64,000 nucleotides of DNA from JAVJUV01 sp047314965 (GTDB lineage: Bacteria; Pseudomonadota; Alphaproteobacteria; Rhodobacterales; Rhodobacteraceae), in NCBI RefSeq assembly GCF_047314965.1, contig NZ_JBLBVK010000046.1, positions 1 through 64,000 of the forward strand. Direction: 5' to 3'. The notes beneath the pieces were generated by a model. That model worked only from the letters and a program-made list of their open reading frames with translations, searched no databases and was not told the origin of the DNA. How positions within the stretch are numbered: position 1 is the stretch's first letter; each line of letters opens with the position of its first letter. The position numbers and the translations under genes were made by a program. Of the stretch, positions 9,161-17,976 are shown piece after piece.

Positions 9161-10098
9161 GTTTTTCCTCCCATGTCGGACCTGTCAGGCAATATTGCCT
9201 CCAGCTTTCTCAGGTGATCCGCAACCCGTTCCTTCGTTGCTGCAACATCACCGTCTTTCCAATCGCGGAACCCTGCCCCGGCCGCCATGCCGGTCCGCCC
9301 CGCGTCGCGCAGCTTTTGCAAATACTGCGAGGGTTTCGTACTTCGATCCAGATCAAAGAGGACCTGGTCGTGAATGTCCTGCGTCAACTCGATCCCAACA
9401 AGATCGGCGTTCTCCAAAGGTCCCAACACAGCCAGCCGCCGCCCGAAACTGGCTTTGACGACGTCATCGACGGCCTCGGCTGTGCAGATGCCGTTCTCGA
9501 CCAGGCTGATCGCTTCGCGCCATAGGGCATGCTGCAAACGGTTGCCGATGAAGCCCGGCACATCTTTCTCGACCATCACTGGCGTCTTGCCGACTTCGGT
9601 CAGCAATGCGTGCATGGCGTCTGCAACGCTCGCTTCGGTCCATGCGGTTTTGACCACCTCGACCAGCGGGATCATGTGTGGCGGGTTCCACCAATGCGTG
9701 CCAAGCGCACGGTGGCGGCTGGAAAGACCAGACATGATCTTGGTGATCTGAATCACGGAGGTGTTGGACGCCAGGATCGCATCTTGCGGAGCATGAGCTT
9801 CTATCTCGGCAAAGAGAGCCCTCTTGAGATCGAGTTTTTCCGGCGCAGCTTCAAAGACATAGTCCGCCGCCTTCACGGCATCCGGGATCCCCTGAAAAGT
9901 GGCGATACGGTCCAGCGATGCCGCGACTTCATTCACAGGCGCCCCAAGAAGCGTCAGGCTTTCGCGCACCCGATCCTCGAGGCTTTCCCGCATCTCGGCG
10001 ACCGGCTCAACCACGGATACGTCGTGGCCGCCGCGCGCAAAGGTAAGCGCGATACCGTGCCCCATGAGGCCGCCGCCGATGACAGCAATCCGGCTCAT
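9157..10098 (-). CDS. 3-hydroxyacyl-CoA dehydrogenase-family NAD-dependent dehydrogenase
   Basis: A 313-residue protein with the N-terminal Rossmann motif GGGLMGHGIALTFARGG at residues 7-23, then the HCDH C-terminal dimerisation domain (DVPGFIGNRLQHALWREAI). The family oxidises 3-hydroxyacyl-CoA or related 3-hydroxy acids such as L-gulonate or carnitine. The sequence GTHWWNPPHMIPLVEVV is the usual catalytic His region. Length fits single-domain members. It overlaps both neighbours by four bases. With BKACE in the same operon, the simplest idea is that it makes a 3-keto acid that BKACE cleaves; that is inference. Confidence 0.88.
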   Translation of the reverse strand: MSRIAVIGGGLMGHGIALTFARGGHDVSVVEPVAEMRESLEDRVRESLTLLGAPVNEVAASLDRIATFQGIPDAVKAADYVFEAAPEKLDLKRALFAEIEAHAPQDAILASNTSVIQITKIMSGLSSRHRALGTHWWNPPHMIPLVEVVKTAWTEASVADAMHALLTEVGKTPVMVEKDVPGFIGNRLQHALWREAISLVENGICTAEAVDDVVKASFGRRLAVLGPLENADLVGIELTQDIHDQVLFDLDRSTKPSQYLQKLRDAGRTGMAAGAGFRDWKDGDVAATKERVADHLRKLEAILPDRSDMGGKT

Positions 10099-10880
10099 CC
10101 TGCGGTGTACCCGCCATCGGCATAGAGAATGTGACCGGTATAAAAGTCACTGGCCCGGGATGCGAGAAACAACAAAGGCCCTGCCAGGTCCTCGGGCTCT
10201 CCCAAACGCCCCTTGGGCACGCGCGCAAGAAAGCCGGTCCGCACAGTCTTCGCGTGGTCGTCATCCCCAAACATCCAGGCCGTCAGTGGCGACCGGAAGA
10301 CTGTCGGCGCAATCGCATTGACGGTGATCCCCGTCGGACCAAGCTCACATCCCAGCGCCTTGGTGATGCCGTCCACAGCCGCCTTTGAAGCGCAGTAGGC
10401 CGTATAGCCCGCCGGGTGCCCCAGCAGCCCGCGAGCCGAGGACATGAGTACGATCTTGCCCCCGTCGCCCTGCGCTTTCATCTGCCCTGCCGCGGCGCGC
10501 GCCATCAGCCAGGACTGGGTGACATTGGCGTCCATGATGCCCTCGAACGTCTCGGGCTCCATGTCGTTGATCAGGGCCACCTTGTTCATGCCGGAGGCCA
10601 CGACAAGGATATCGAGGCGCCCGAACGCCTCAACCGCTTTCGCCACCAGCGCATTGCAAGCCTCTTCGCTGTCGGGACGGGCATTGACCTGAACGACCTC
10701 GCCCTTGCAGCGCTCTGCCACCTCGGCCATGGCATCGGCATTGCCCGCAGCCAGCACCAGCTTGCAGCCCGCGCCGGATAGCGCCTCGGCCGCCACCGCG
10801 CCAAACGCACCTGAAGCGCCGGTGATCAGGGCCACCTTACCGGTGACATCGAACATTTTCAGAGGATCGGAGAGGCTCAT
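10095..10880 (-). CDS. short-chain dehydrogenase/reductase
   Basis: A 261-residue classical SDR. The cofactor motif TGASGAFG is near residues 17-24 and the catalytic YCASK lies after the serine block SSARGLLGHPAG. The C-terminal LFLASRASDFYTGHILYADG is typical. The start at 10880 (MSLSDPLKMF) overlaps the cupin stop as ATGA; a longer in-frame extension into the cupin gene is not used. It probably oxidises or reduces an alcohol or dihydrodiol intermediate of the operon's pathway. Confidence 0.9.
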   Translation of the reverse strand: MSLSDPLKMFDVTGKVALITGASGAFGAVAAEALSGAGCKLVLAAGNADAMAEVAERCKGEVVQVNARPDSEEACNALVAKAVEAFGRLDILVVASGMNKVALINDMEPETFEGIMDANVTQSWLMARAAAGQMKAQGDGGKIVLMSSARGLLGHPAGYTAYCASKAAVDGITKALGCELGPTGITVNAIAPTVFRSPLTAWMFGDDDHAKTVRTGFLARVPKGRLGEPEDLAGPLLFLASRASDFYTGHILYADGGYTAG

Positions 10881-11230
10881 TTCGGACGTCCTCCCTCGGG
10901 ATACGGGATCACAACCAGCATCTTGCAGACGTGGTTCGATTTGTTTTCGATCCGTCGGACCTGACCCGGTGGAACCGTGCAACTGTCCATTGGCCGAAGC
11001 ACCTCGGTCTGGCCGTCCCACTCGATGGTCATTTCGCCTTCAAGCACGACATAGACCTTCTCGAACGGAGTGCTGTCAGGTCCGGCCCCGCCGCCGGGCA
11101 GAAACTGGCTGAACCCGATCCACTGGTTCTCGGGGCCGCCATCTTCGAACCCCTGAAGCCGCAAGCCGGTCACGCCCCAGTGGTTCGGAGCCTCATAAAC
11201 CTCGGCCTCTTCAAATCGCTTGATCAACAT
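10877..11230 (-). CDS. small cupin-domain protein
   Basis: A 117-residue single-domain cupin. The second half reads as a small beta barrel with KVYVVLEGEMTIEWDGQTEV and CTVPPGQVRRIENKSNHVC, but the classical metal-binding histidines are sparse, with one near the C-terminal end. The start chosen is MLIKRF at 11230. The product may be a catalytic cupin or an accessory protein. It overlaps the SDR gene and follows the cyclase gene by 33 bases. Confidence 0.8.
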   Translation of the reverse strand: MLIKRFEEAEVYEAPNHWGVTGLRLQGFEDGGPENQWIGFSQFLPGGGAGPDSTPFEKVYVVLEGEMTIEWDGQTEVLRPMDSCTVPPGQVRRIENKSNHVCKMLVVIPYPEGGRPK

Positions 11231-11263
11231 CGCGGGCCCTCCCAAACCGGCGATGGCGAGGGC

Positions 11264-12103
11264 TTAGAAGCTCTCGCCCGCTTCGATCCGGTACTTCTGC
11301 CCCCTGTCGATCATCGCGACCAACCGGATGATGCAGCCATCGCCACGATCCCAATTCCACGGGAAGAAGGCGAATGTGCAGCGCTTGCCGGTTACGGCAT
11401 CCAGATCACCGCCCACGTTTTCGATGCCCAGAATACCGTTCTTGAACAGGATATTGTGCACTGGCTCCCATTCCGGGAAAGCCTCATCCCACGGAATGCC
11501 CCCGGACCATTTCTTGTATTCCTCTGCGAGGTGCGGATGAAGCGGACCGTTCCGGTGCGGACCAATGGCGGTGGCAAGAGGATGGTCGTTGGCTTGTGTG
11601 TCGTGGCCGACGACCTTGATCCCTTTTTCAACCATCCATTCCCCCGCCGAAGGCACAAGTCCCGGGCAATGCGTGAAATAATCGCCGTCCTCGTACTGGT
11701 GGTGCCAGCCGGTGTTGATGATCAGCACATCGTTCTTCCGGATCGCGTGACCGCAGGCCTTCTCCAGATCGTCGGCGGTGATCGGTTCCCACATCTTTTT
11801 CGGGATCGAGACCACGAGGCCCGATCCGAAGAAATGCGGAAGCGGAACTTCGTCGATAAATGGCGTGCCCTGAACCACATGCGCCGGGGCGTCGATATGG
11901 GTGGTGACGTGCATCGTGGTGGTAAGTGTCTGGCTCAGGACGCCCGACTTTGCCATGTAATGCATCCGCTCGATCTGAACGTCACGGAAATAGGGCCAGT
12001 TCGGGCACTGGAAACCATAGCGGTGGCTGAGGTTGTAGAACTCCAGCCCCATGTCGTTGTCGGTGTTGTCCTGAAATTCAATCCCACGAACTGTAATCGG
12101 CAT
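11264..12103 (-). CDS. cyclase family metal-dependent hydrolase (kynurenine formamidase-like)
   Basis: A 279-residue member of the cyclase family (PF04199). The metal-binding motif appears as TTHIDAPAH near residues 71-79, a variant of HxGTHxDxPxH. The family includes formamidases, isatin hydrolase and lactone or cyclic amide hydrolases. The start MPITVRGIEFQDN is an ATG with a GGGAGGG-like sequence upstream. It is the first gene of the long leftward operon, so its promoter and the regulatory inverted repeat lie in 12104-12243. It may open a ring or lactone in the pathway. Confidence 0.87.
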   Translation of the reverse strand: MPITVRGIEFQDNTDNDMGLEFYNLSHRYGFQCPNWPYFRDVQIERMHYMAKSGVLSQTLTTTMHVTTHIDAPAHVVQGTPFIDEVPLPHFFGSGLVVSIPKKMWEPITADDLEKACGHAIRKNDVLIINTGWHHQYEDGDYFTHCPGLVPSAGEWMVEKGIKVVGHDTQANDHPLATAIGPHRNGPLHPHLAEEYKKWSGGIPWDEAFPEWEPVHNILFKNGILGIENVGGDLDAVTGKRCTFAFFPWNWDRGDGCIIRLVAMIDRGQKYRIEAGESF

Positions 12104-12143
12104 CGTCGCTGCCCTCCCCGCTGCGTCATTCGTCCTGCATCAT

Positions 12144-12185
12144 GGTGCAACTGTATCGTAATTCGGTCAATGGTTGATTTGCACC
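12144..12185. promoter_or_regulatory. candidate IclR operator (inverted repeat) in divergent promoter region
   Basis: GGTGCAA at 12144-12150 is repeated inverted as TTGCACC at 12179-12185, 28 bases apart, between the divergently transcribed cyclase operon and the iclR-type gene. Position and symmetry suit a regulator binding site that controls both units. No binding consensus for this regulator is known to me. Confidence 0.4.
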
Positions 12186-12243
12186 GCATTGCGGGTTACC
12201 GTGAAACTCACATGAACCCCAGAACGGATCGGAGCGGAAGCGC

Positions 12244-12984
12244 GTGAGGCCGGAAAAAACATCCGAAAAATCAAACATACAAGTGATTTCTAGAGCGGCT
12301 GACATCCTTCGCGTTCTCGCGTTGCAGTCCGATGGATTGAGCCTTGGTCAGATTGCAAATCGGGTCGAACTGCCCCGTTCTACGGTACAAAGAATAGTGA
12401 GCGCATTGGTCGCCGAAGGCTTCGTCCATTCAGACGGGTCCAGTCGCAGCCTGCGGCTTGGTCCAGAGATTCGCAGCCTCGCCCAGGCCTCGGCAGGCGA
12501 CGTTAAGGAACGGATGCGACCCATCCTGCGCGACATTGCGAACAGGACGGGGGAGACCGTGGACCTGGCCGTTCTGAAACGCGGACGGATGCATTTCATC
12601 GACCAGATCGTCGGCAGCCATCGTCTGCGCACTGTTTCGAGTATCGGCGACAGTTTCCCATTGACCACGACAGCAAACGGCAAGGCAGCGCTGGCCTGCC
12701 TCGATCAGGCTGAGGCCGCTCGACTTGTCCTGTCGGAGCTGGAGTCGGAGGGCGACGAGAACCGGCTGATGCCGGTCCTTGCCGAGCTTGAGACAATTCG
12801 AAGTGGCGCTTTGGCAACTGACGAGGACGAGCACACCGAGGGTGTATCGGCGATCGGGTTCGCCGTTCGCGACACGGCGGGCGACGTCATCGCTGTTTCG
12901 GTCCCCGTTCCGACCAGCCGCTACCCAAAAGTCAGGGAAAAGCTTGCGCGCGTGCTTTCGGAAACGAAATCACTGCTCCGATAA
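12244..12984 (+). CDS. IclR-family transcriptional regulator
   Basis: A 246-residue IclR protein. The N-terminal winged helix spans roughly residues 11-70 (ILRVLALQSDGLSLGQIANR then LPRSTVQRIVSAL), and the C-terminal effector domain includes GETVDLAVLKRGRMHFIDQ. The start is GTG at 12244; no ATG in frame gives a complete HTH. It is divergent from the cyclase-Liv-BKACE-hydroxylase operon and most likely controls it in response to a pathway metabolite. Confidence 0.88.
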   Translation: MRPEKTSEKSNIQVISRAADILRVLALQSDGLSLGQIANRVELPRSTVQRIVSALVAEGFVHSDGSSRSLRLGPEIRSLAQASAGDVKERMRPILRDIANRTGETVDLAVLKRGRMHFIDQIVGSHRLRTVSSIGDSFPLTTTANGKAALACLDQAEAARLVLSELESEGDENRLMPVLAELETIRSGALATDEDEHTEGVSAIGFAVRDTAGDVIAVSVPVPTSRYPKVREKLARVLSETKSLLR

Positions 12985-13071
12985 TCACCGCCTCCGGGAA
13001 ATGAGCTTTTGCGTTTCGGCAGGTGCGTCACGCTGGATGAGGCCATAAATCAGAACGAACCCATTCAAGCC

Positions 13072-13087
13072 GGCCACCAAAGTGGCC
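13072..13087. terminator. hairpin between convergent genes
   Basis: GGCCAC, a four-base loop CAAA, then GTGGCC, in the 172-base gap between the 3' ends of the iclR-type gene and the DRE-TIM gene. There is no T-tract, so termination is only suggested by position. Confidence 0.3.
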
Positions 13088-13156
13088 AGCCTCGATGCAT
13101 GCGTTCGACTTATTCCCGCGCCTGCCAGAAATCGCTGCGTCCGGGAAGGCCTCGGC

Positions 13157-14377
13157 TCAGGCGGCGTCCTGCGTTCGCACGGCCTCGACGATTTCCCGGA
13201 ATTCAGCGTCACTCAGGATATCGCGCTTCTCGATGCCCTTGGCCTTGACCTGGGCGAGAACCTCGGCCGCCTGATCATCGTTCAAGTCACCCAGGCCCAA
13301 TTCTTCCATCTTGTAGGCGATCGAGGCCTTGCCGCTCTTCTTGCCCAGGACGACCTCGCCGGATCGACCGGTCAGCGCCGGATGCGTACCGAACATCACC
13401 AGCGGATCGTGCATCACATACTGGATACCGATGCCGCTTTCGCGGATGAAATTACCATCGCCCAACACCGGTTTGTTTCGGGCAATCGGGATGTTCGAAA
13501 GTTCCGACAAGAGCGCACCAAGTTCGGGCAGCTTATCAAGGCGGTAGCCCGTCTCGTAGCCATAAAGCAGATCGAGCCCAAGCATCAGTTCCTCTAGCGC
13601 CGCGTTGCCGGTGCGCTCCCCGAGACCATTGCCGCAAGAATGCACGCATTCGGCGCCAGCCGTTACGGCGGCAAGTTCGGTTGCGACACCCATCCCGAAA
13701 TCGTTATGCGTGTGAATCTCAATGGGTAGGCCGGTCATGCCCTTGACCCACTTGACCATGTACTTGATCGCCTCTGGCGTCGCGCAGCCCATGGTGTCGA
13801 CGATACCGATGGCGTCGGGCGGGCTTTCCGCCATAATGGCATTGCACAGGTTGGTCAGATCGTCAGGCCGGGCCCGGGTCGTGTCGTAGGGAAAATAGAC
13901 CGCGTGCAATCCGTTTTCGCGAGCGTAGTTGATCACGTCACGGCTTTTCTTGAATACGTCTTCCCAGGTCCATCCGAATTGCGTGACCAGTTTGGGATAG
14001 CCGATGGGCACCTCGATGATCACGCCCTGCGCGCCACATTCGAGCGCCATGTCGATATCGGCCTTCATTGCACGGGCGAAGGTGTAGATTTTCGATTTCA
14101 AGCCGAGCTTCGAAATCTCCTTGATCGCCTCGGCGTCCATGGGAGACACTGCAGGCATGCCCGCCTCGATCCGGTCGACGCCGATTTCGTCCATCTTTGT
14201 GGCGATACGGATCTTGTCATCGATCGAGAACACAACGCCCGGTGTCTGCTCGCCGTCGCGCAGCGTGGCATCGTGGATTTCGACTTTTGGTGGCAAGTTC
14301 AGCGATTGGCGCACCTCATCGACGAAATTGTATGGGCTCACCCAGTATTTACCGTCTTCAAAATGCGTGCTGCGCAT
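13157..14377 (-). CDS. DRE-TIM metallolyase-family acyltransferase/lyase (isopropylmalate/homocitrate synthase-like)
   Basis: A 406-residue protein of the DRE-TIM family (HMGL-like, PF00682). The N-terminal DATLRDGEQTPGV carries the catalytic Arg40, Asp41 and Glu43. The metal-binding HTHNDFGMG and GNGLGERTGNAALEEL are intact. Members perform Claisen condensations with acetyl-CoA or the reverse cleavage. The C-terminal LeuA allosteric domain is missing and the length is near homocitrate synthase/NifV or Cys-lacking relatives, so the exact reaction is uncertain. It stands alone on the minus strand with a GntR-type gene upstream on the opposite strand, which probably regulates it. Confidence 0.85.
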   Translation of the reverse strand: MRSTHFEDGKYWVSPYNFVDEVRQSLNLPPKVEIHDATLRDGEQTPGVVFSIDDKIRIATKMDEIGVDRIEAGMPAVSPMDAEAIKEISKLGLKSKIYTFARAMKADIDMALECGAQGVIIEVPIGYPKLVTQFGWTWEDVFKKSRDVINYARENGLHAVYFPYDTTRARPDDLTNLCNAIMAESPPDAIGIVDTMGCATPEAIKYMVKWVKGMTGLPIEIHTHNDFGMGVATELAAVTAGAECVHSCGNGLGERTGNAALEELMLGLDLLYGYETGYRLDKLPELGALLSELSNIPIARNKPVLGDGNFIRESGIGIQYVMHDPLVMFGTHPALTGRSGEVVLGKKSGKASIAYKMEELGLGDLNDDQAAEVLAQVKAKGIEKRDILSDAEFREIVEAVRTQDAA

Positions 14378-14588
14378 CAGCTTGACCCCTTTGAGAATTC
14401 TAAACTTGAAAAAACTATACCCATTTTTTTCCGTGTTCCAACAAAAAACCCACTTTTTTTTCGCTCAAAAATGACCTGGCAACCATCCGCAGCGGCCATC
14501 AACATCAATCGGAGGTGGCGACAAATATATGACACTCGAAAAACCGATATTATTTGCCTATTGGCCAGATCGGTGGCAATTTCGGTGC
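14378..14588. promoter_or_regulatory. AT-rich divergent promoter region
   Basis: A 211-base region between the DRE-TIM gene and the GntR-type gene, unusually AT-rich around 14395-14470 with long T and A runs. It must hold promoters for both genes. I did not find a clear GntR/FadR palindrome. Confidence 0.45.
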
Positions 14589-15251
14589 ATGGATAATTCT
14601 GTCACTCCCCAAACATCGTCGCAGTCTTCGACGCAACGCGCATATCTCGCACTGCGCAACGACATCATTTTCGGTCGCATCCCACCGGGCCAGCGTCTGA
14701 AGATCGACACGCTGAAAGAAAGCCTCGATACCGGAGCGTCACCTGTGCGCGAGGCGCTCAGCCTGCTGACATCGGATCAATTGGTCGACCGCATCGATCA
14801 GCGCGGCTTCCGCGTAGCCGCCACCAGCCGCGAACAGTTCCAGGAGATCCTCGATCTGCGCTGTCGGCTCGAAGAGCTTGCCGTACGCGACAGCATTGCC
14901 CACGGTTCAGCGGGATGGGAAGAGGCGCTGGTGCTGTCGCATCACTATATGGTCCGTGCCCGGAAGACTGACCTCGAGACATTCGAGACTTGCCACAAGG
15001 AATTCCACATGGCCTTGCTGGCGGGCTGCAAGTCACCGATACTGCTCAGGTTTTGCAGCCAGCTCTACGATCTGAACGTGCGCTACCGATATCTTGCCGG
15101 AAAGTCCAAGAGCTATGCCCGGCGCGACGTGGACGCCGAACACGCGGCAATTCTCGAAGCCGCGGTCAACCGCGAGACGGAAACGCTCTGCACCCTCCTG
15201 ATGGCGCACTACAGGAATACGGGTGCGTTCCTCGCAGAGCAAATCGACTAA
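14589..15251 (+). CDS. GntR-family (FadR/FCD subfamily) transcriptional regulator
   Basis: A 220-residue regulator with an N-terminal winged helix (LRNDIIFGRIPPGQRLKIDT, then TGASPVREALSLL) and a C-terminal all-helical FCD domain (ILDLRCRLEELAVRDSIAHG, KEFHMALLAGCKSPILLRFC). The start chosen is ATG at 14589 (MDNSVTPQ); the frame extends 20 codons upstream without a ribosome binding site. Its TAA overlaps the stop of the convergent dioxygenase gene by three bases. Either the DRE-TIM gene or the dioxygenase/TRAP operon is a plausible target. Confidence 0.87.
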   Translation: MDNSVTPQTSSQSSTQRAYLALRNDIIFGRIPPGQRLKIDTLKESLDTGASPVREALSLLTSDQLVDRIDQRGFRVAATSREQFQEILDLRCRLEELAVRDSIAHGSAGWEEALVLSHHYMVRARKTDLETFETCHKEFHMALLAGCKSPILLRFCSQLYDLNVRYRYLAGKSKSYARRDVDAEHAAILEAAVNRETETLCTLLMAHYRNTGAFLAEQID

Positions 15252-16114
15252 ACGGGTACCAACTTCAGGTCGAAATCGGCGACAAGGTAGGGCTCGTTCA
15301 CCTTGCCCGAGAGCGCATATCCTTCGGGGAAGGTTTCCGGCGGTTGTTCGACATACTTCATCACGAGATCTTCACGCACGCCGAAGACGGTATCTTCGTC
15401 CAGATAGGGATCGTCGTCGGGGAAAATTTCAGTCACCAGCGGCCGATATCCTTCGGCTTTGATGACGTAGTGAAGGTGCGACGGCCGCCATGGATGCCGC
15501 CCCGTCGCTCGCAGAATATCGCCCACCGGCCCGTCGGTCGGCACCGTGTAGCTAACGGGTTTCACTGTCGTAAAACCGTAAGTGCCGTCCGCCCTCGTTG
15601 TCTGGATTCCGTGAAAGGAATACGTGTCCTGATCCGGGTCCTGACTGGAATAAAGTCCGTTCGGCGCCGTCTGCCAGATGTCGATCTTGGCGCCCGCGAT
15701 CGGGTTACCCTGCGGATCGGTGACCCGGCCCCGCGCCAGAAGTATGTCACCTTCGTAATCCCGTTTCATGTCGAAACCGAACGGGATATCAGGGGCACCA
15801 GAGATGTGGAACGGGCCAAGAACGCTCGACGAAGTTCCTTCGGGCACAGAATTGATCATGTCGATCAGGGATGACAGGCCAAGTACGTCCGACAGAAGAA
15901 CGAACTCGTGCCGCTCCTTATCGGATATGTTGCCCGCCCATTCGAGAAACTCGATTCCTTTCTGCCACTCGGCATGGGTCAGCTTCACTTCCTTTGCGAA
16001 GGCGTGCAGGTGATCAGCGAGGCTCTGCATCACCTCGCGCAGGCGGGGGTCGGTGTCCGGCCCGAAATACCCCATGAATACTTCGGTGATGTTGTCCTTG
16101 GTGACGGTGCGCAT
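15248..16114 (-). CDS. intradiol ring-cleavage dioxygenase (catechol/hydroxyquinol 1,2-dioxygenase type)
   Basis: A 288-residue non-haem Fe(III) dioxygenase that opens catecholic rings between the two hydroxyls. The four iron ligands are readable as Tyr155 (NGLYSSQDP), Tyr189 (VSYTVPTDGPVG), His213 and His215 (RPSHLHYVI). The N-terminal helical linker domain of the catechol and hydroxyquinol enzymes is present. The start is ATG at 16114 with AGGAG upstream; a much longer in-frame reading into the DctM gene is a shadow. As last gene of a TRAP operon, it may act on a ring compound imported by that transporter. Catechol versus hydroxyquinol specificity is not resolved. Confidence 0.92.
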   Translation of the reverse strand: MRTVTKDNITEVFMGYFGPDTDPRLREVMQSLADHLHAFAKEVKLTHAEWQKGIEFLEWAGNISDKERHEFVLLSDVLGLSSLIDMINSVPEGTSSSVLGPFHISGAPDIPFGFDMKRDYEGDILLARGRVTDPQGNPIAGAKIDIWQTAPNGLYSSQDPDQDTYSFHGIQTTRADGTYGFTTVKPVSYTVPTDGPVGDILRATGRHPWRPSHLHYVIKAEGYRPLVTEIFPDDDPYLDEDTVFGVREDLVMKYVEQPPETFPEGYALSGKVNEPYLVADFDLKLVPV

Positions 16115-16125
16115 ACCGGGATCTC

Positions 16126-17433
16126 CTAGTTCAGAATGGCGGTGCTGAGCGACGGGAACCGGATCAGCAGGATAAGGACTATCAGCATGACGACAGCGAA
16201 AGGAAACGCGCCCACGAAGACATCCCTGAGCGTGATCCGGTCGTCGTTCAACGTCGCCTTGATGACGAAACAGCTTATGCCAAGCGGCGGCGTAAGCAAG
16301 CCAATCTCGGCTCCGACGACAGTGACGATCCCGAACCACACGAGGCTGAGGCCCATCGGCTCGATCAGCGGCAGGAAAAGCGGAACCACGATCAAGATAA
16401 TGGAGGTTGTGTCGAGGATAGTTCCGAGAAAAATCATCAGCAGGACGTAGAATACCATGACCCAGAAATAGCCAAGCTGGCTCTGTTCGAGGTAGTCGCC
16501 GAGTTGGTTCGGCAGGCCGGCAAGACCCAGCATCCGCGAATAGATCGACGCCGCCGTGATCAGGAACAGGATGGCCGCCGTGATATGTCCGGTCTCGAGC
16601 AGCGCTTCCCAGAAGCCCTTGAGCGTCATGCTGCCGCGCGCCACGGCAATGACAAGACCCAGGAGTGCACCCGCCGCGCCGGCCTCGACCGGGGTCAGCC
16701 AGCCGGTGTAGATTCCGCCGAGGACCACAGCGATCAGACCAGCCGTGGGCAGCGTCTTTGCCGCGATTTCGCCCGGGCTCATCCATTCGAGATCGTCGCT
16801 TTTTCGCCCACCGACATACGCCGGAGCGAAACGTCCCATCGCCCAGATCGCGATCACATACGCCACAGCCAAAAGGATGCCGGGAACGATGCCAGCCAGA
16901 AACATGTCACCGACTGACTGTTCAGCCACGAAGGAATAGATGATCAGCATCGCAGAGGGTGGAATGATCATGCCCAGCACGCTCGATCCTGCGACGACGC
17001 CCACGGCGAATCGCGGGTTGTAGTCATAGCTCAGCATCTGCGGAACCGAGACCTTGGAAAACACGCTGGCCGAGGCGATGGACGATCCGGTGACGGCGGC
17101 AAAGACGGCGTTCGCCCCGACGGTTGCCATTCCGATGCCGCCCTTCACCTTGCGAAACCCCGAATTCATCACCTGATAGATATCGGCGCCCAGGCCCGCC
17201 TTCGACACGATCAGCCCCATGAACGTGAACAGCGGCACCGTCGCGAAGGTGTATTCCATCACGCTATCGCTGACGGCGACTTTCAGCAGCGCCATCGACA
17301 GGTCGAAATTGTCCCGCATCAGCCAGATCGAGACAAAGCTGACCACGCCAAGCGCGATCGGGATGTATAGGCCGATATAGACAAGGACGACTATCGCGGC
17401 GACGGAGGCCATTCCGATTTCGACCGGTGTCAT
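16126..17433 (-). CDS. TRAP transporter large permease, DctM family
   Basis: A 435-residue inner-membrane protein with about a dozen hydrophobic helices. Family blocks include TGSSIASASVFSKVSVPQM, SVLGMIIPPSAMLIIYSF and EIGLLTPPLGISCFVIK. It is the ion-driven transport subunit. The start at 17433 (MTPVEIGMAS) overlaps the DctQ stop as ATGA; the upstream extension lies in the dctQ gene. It works with the DctQ and DctP proteins encoded just upstream and is followed after 11 bases by the dioxygenase gene. Confidence 0.93.
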   Translation of the reverse strand: MTPVEIGMASVAAIVVLVYIGLYIPIALGVVSFVSIWLMRDNFDLSMALLKVAVSDSVMEYTFATVPLFTFMGLIVSKAGLGADIYQVMNSGFRKVKGGIGMATVGANAVFAAVTGSSIASASVFSKVSVPQMLSYDYNPRFAVGVVAGSSVLGMIIPPSAMLIIYSFVAEQSVGDMFLAGIVPGILLAVAYVIAIWAMGRFAPAYVGGRKSDDLEWMSPGEIAAKTLPTAGLIAVVLGGIYTGWLTPVEAGAAGALLGLVIAVARGSMTLKGFWEALLETGHITAAILFLITAASIYSRMLGLAGLPNQLGDYLEQSQLGYFWVMVFYVLLMIFLGTILDTTSIILIVVPLFLPLIEPMGLSLVWFGIVTVVGAEIGLLTPPLGISCFVIKATLNDDRITLRDVFVGAFPFAVVMLIVLILLIRFPSLSTAILN

Positions 17434-17972
17434 GCGTCGTCCCCTTCGGGAAGCCGAACCGGCGGGACGTCCTCGTGGGACTTCAGGACTTTCAGGAAAA
17501 AGATCACGGCGCAAAGCGCGGCGCCGGCGAAGATGGCAAGCTTGATCGGCCACCATGGTGCGGTAAAGACGCCGGGCACACCGAAATAGTCCTGCGTTTC
17601 AAACATCTTCAGGAACTCGGGCCAGATCGCTATAGCGATCAGCGCCATAAAGACGGCCGATACGAAATTGATTGCATGCCGCAGCGCATTTGCCGTCCTT
17701 GGGCGGCGCCCGCCAAGGATGGTCAGAAACCCATCCGAGCTCGTAAGCCGGTTGACCCGGCAGACATCGGGCAGTTGCAGGAAGACGATCAGAACCATTG
17801 AGAATTGAACGACCTCGACAGCCCCCAGGAACGGCGCGTTGAAAAGGCTGCGTGCGATGGCGTCAAAGTTCACCACGCCCACCAGCGCCAGCACCACAAG
17901 CGTGCCGATGGCATTCGCGAAGATCGCGATGCCATCGACCAGTCTGGAAACCGCAGTGAGCGCGGAACCCAT
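17430..17972 (-). CDS. TRAP transporter small permease, DctQ family
   Basis: A 180-residue four-helix membrane protein: helices near residues 17-35, 50-70, 88-110 and 135-155, with the common VVNFDAIARSLFNAPFLGAV element between the first two. An ATG at 17972 and a GTG one codon earlier are both possible; ATG is preferred. It lies four bases from the DctP stop and overlaps dctM. It links the binding protein to the large permease. Confidence 0.9.
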   Translation of the reverse strand: MGSALTAVSRLVDGIAIFANAIGTLVVLALVGVVNFDAIARSLFNAPFLGAVEVVQFSMVLIVFLQLPDVCRVNRLTSSDGFLTILGGRRPRTANALRHAINFVSAVFMALIAIAIWPEFLKMFETQDYFGVPGVFTAPWWPIKLAIFAGAALCAVIFFLKVLKSHEDVPPVRLPEGDDA

Positions 17973-17976
17973 CACC

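Noticed and set aside
15248..16786. 512-codon reading of the dioxygenase gene
   Set aside because: The first ~220 codons are an out-of-frame shadow of dctM. The real start is the ATG at 16114 with AGGAG, giving a normal-length enzyme.
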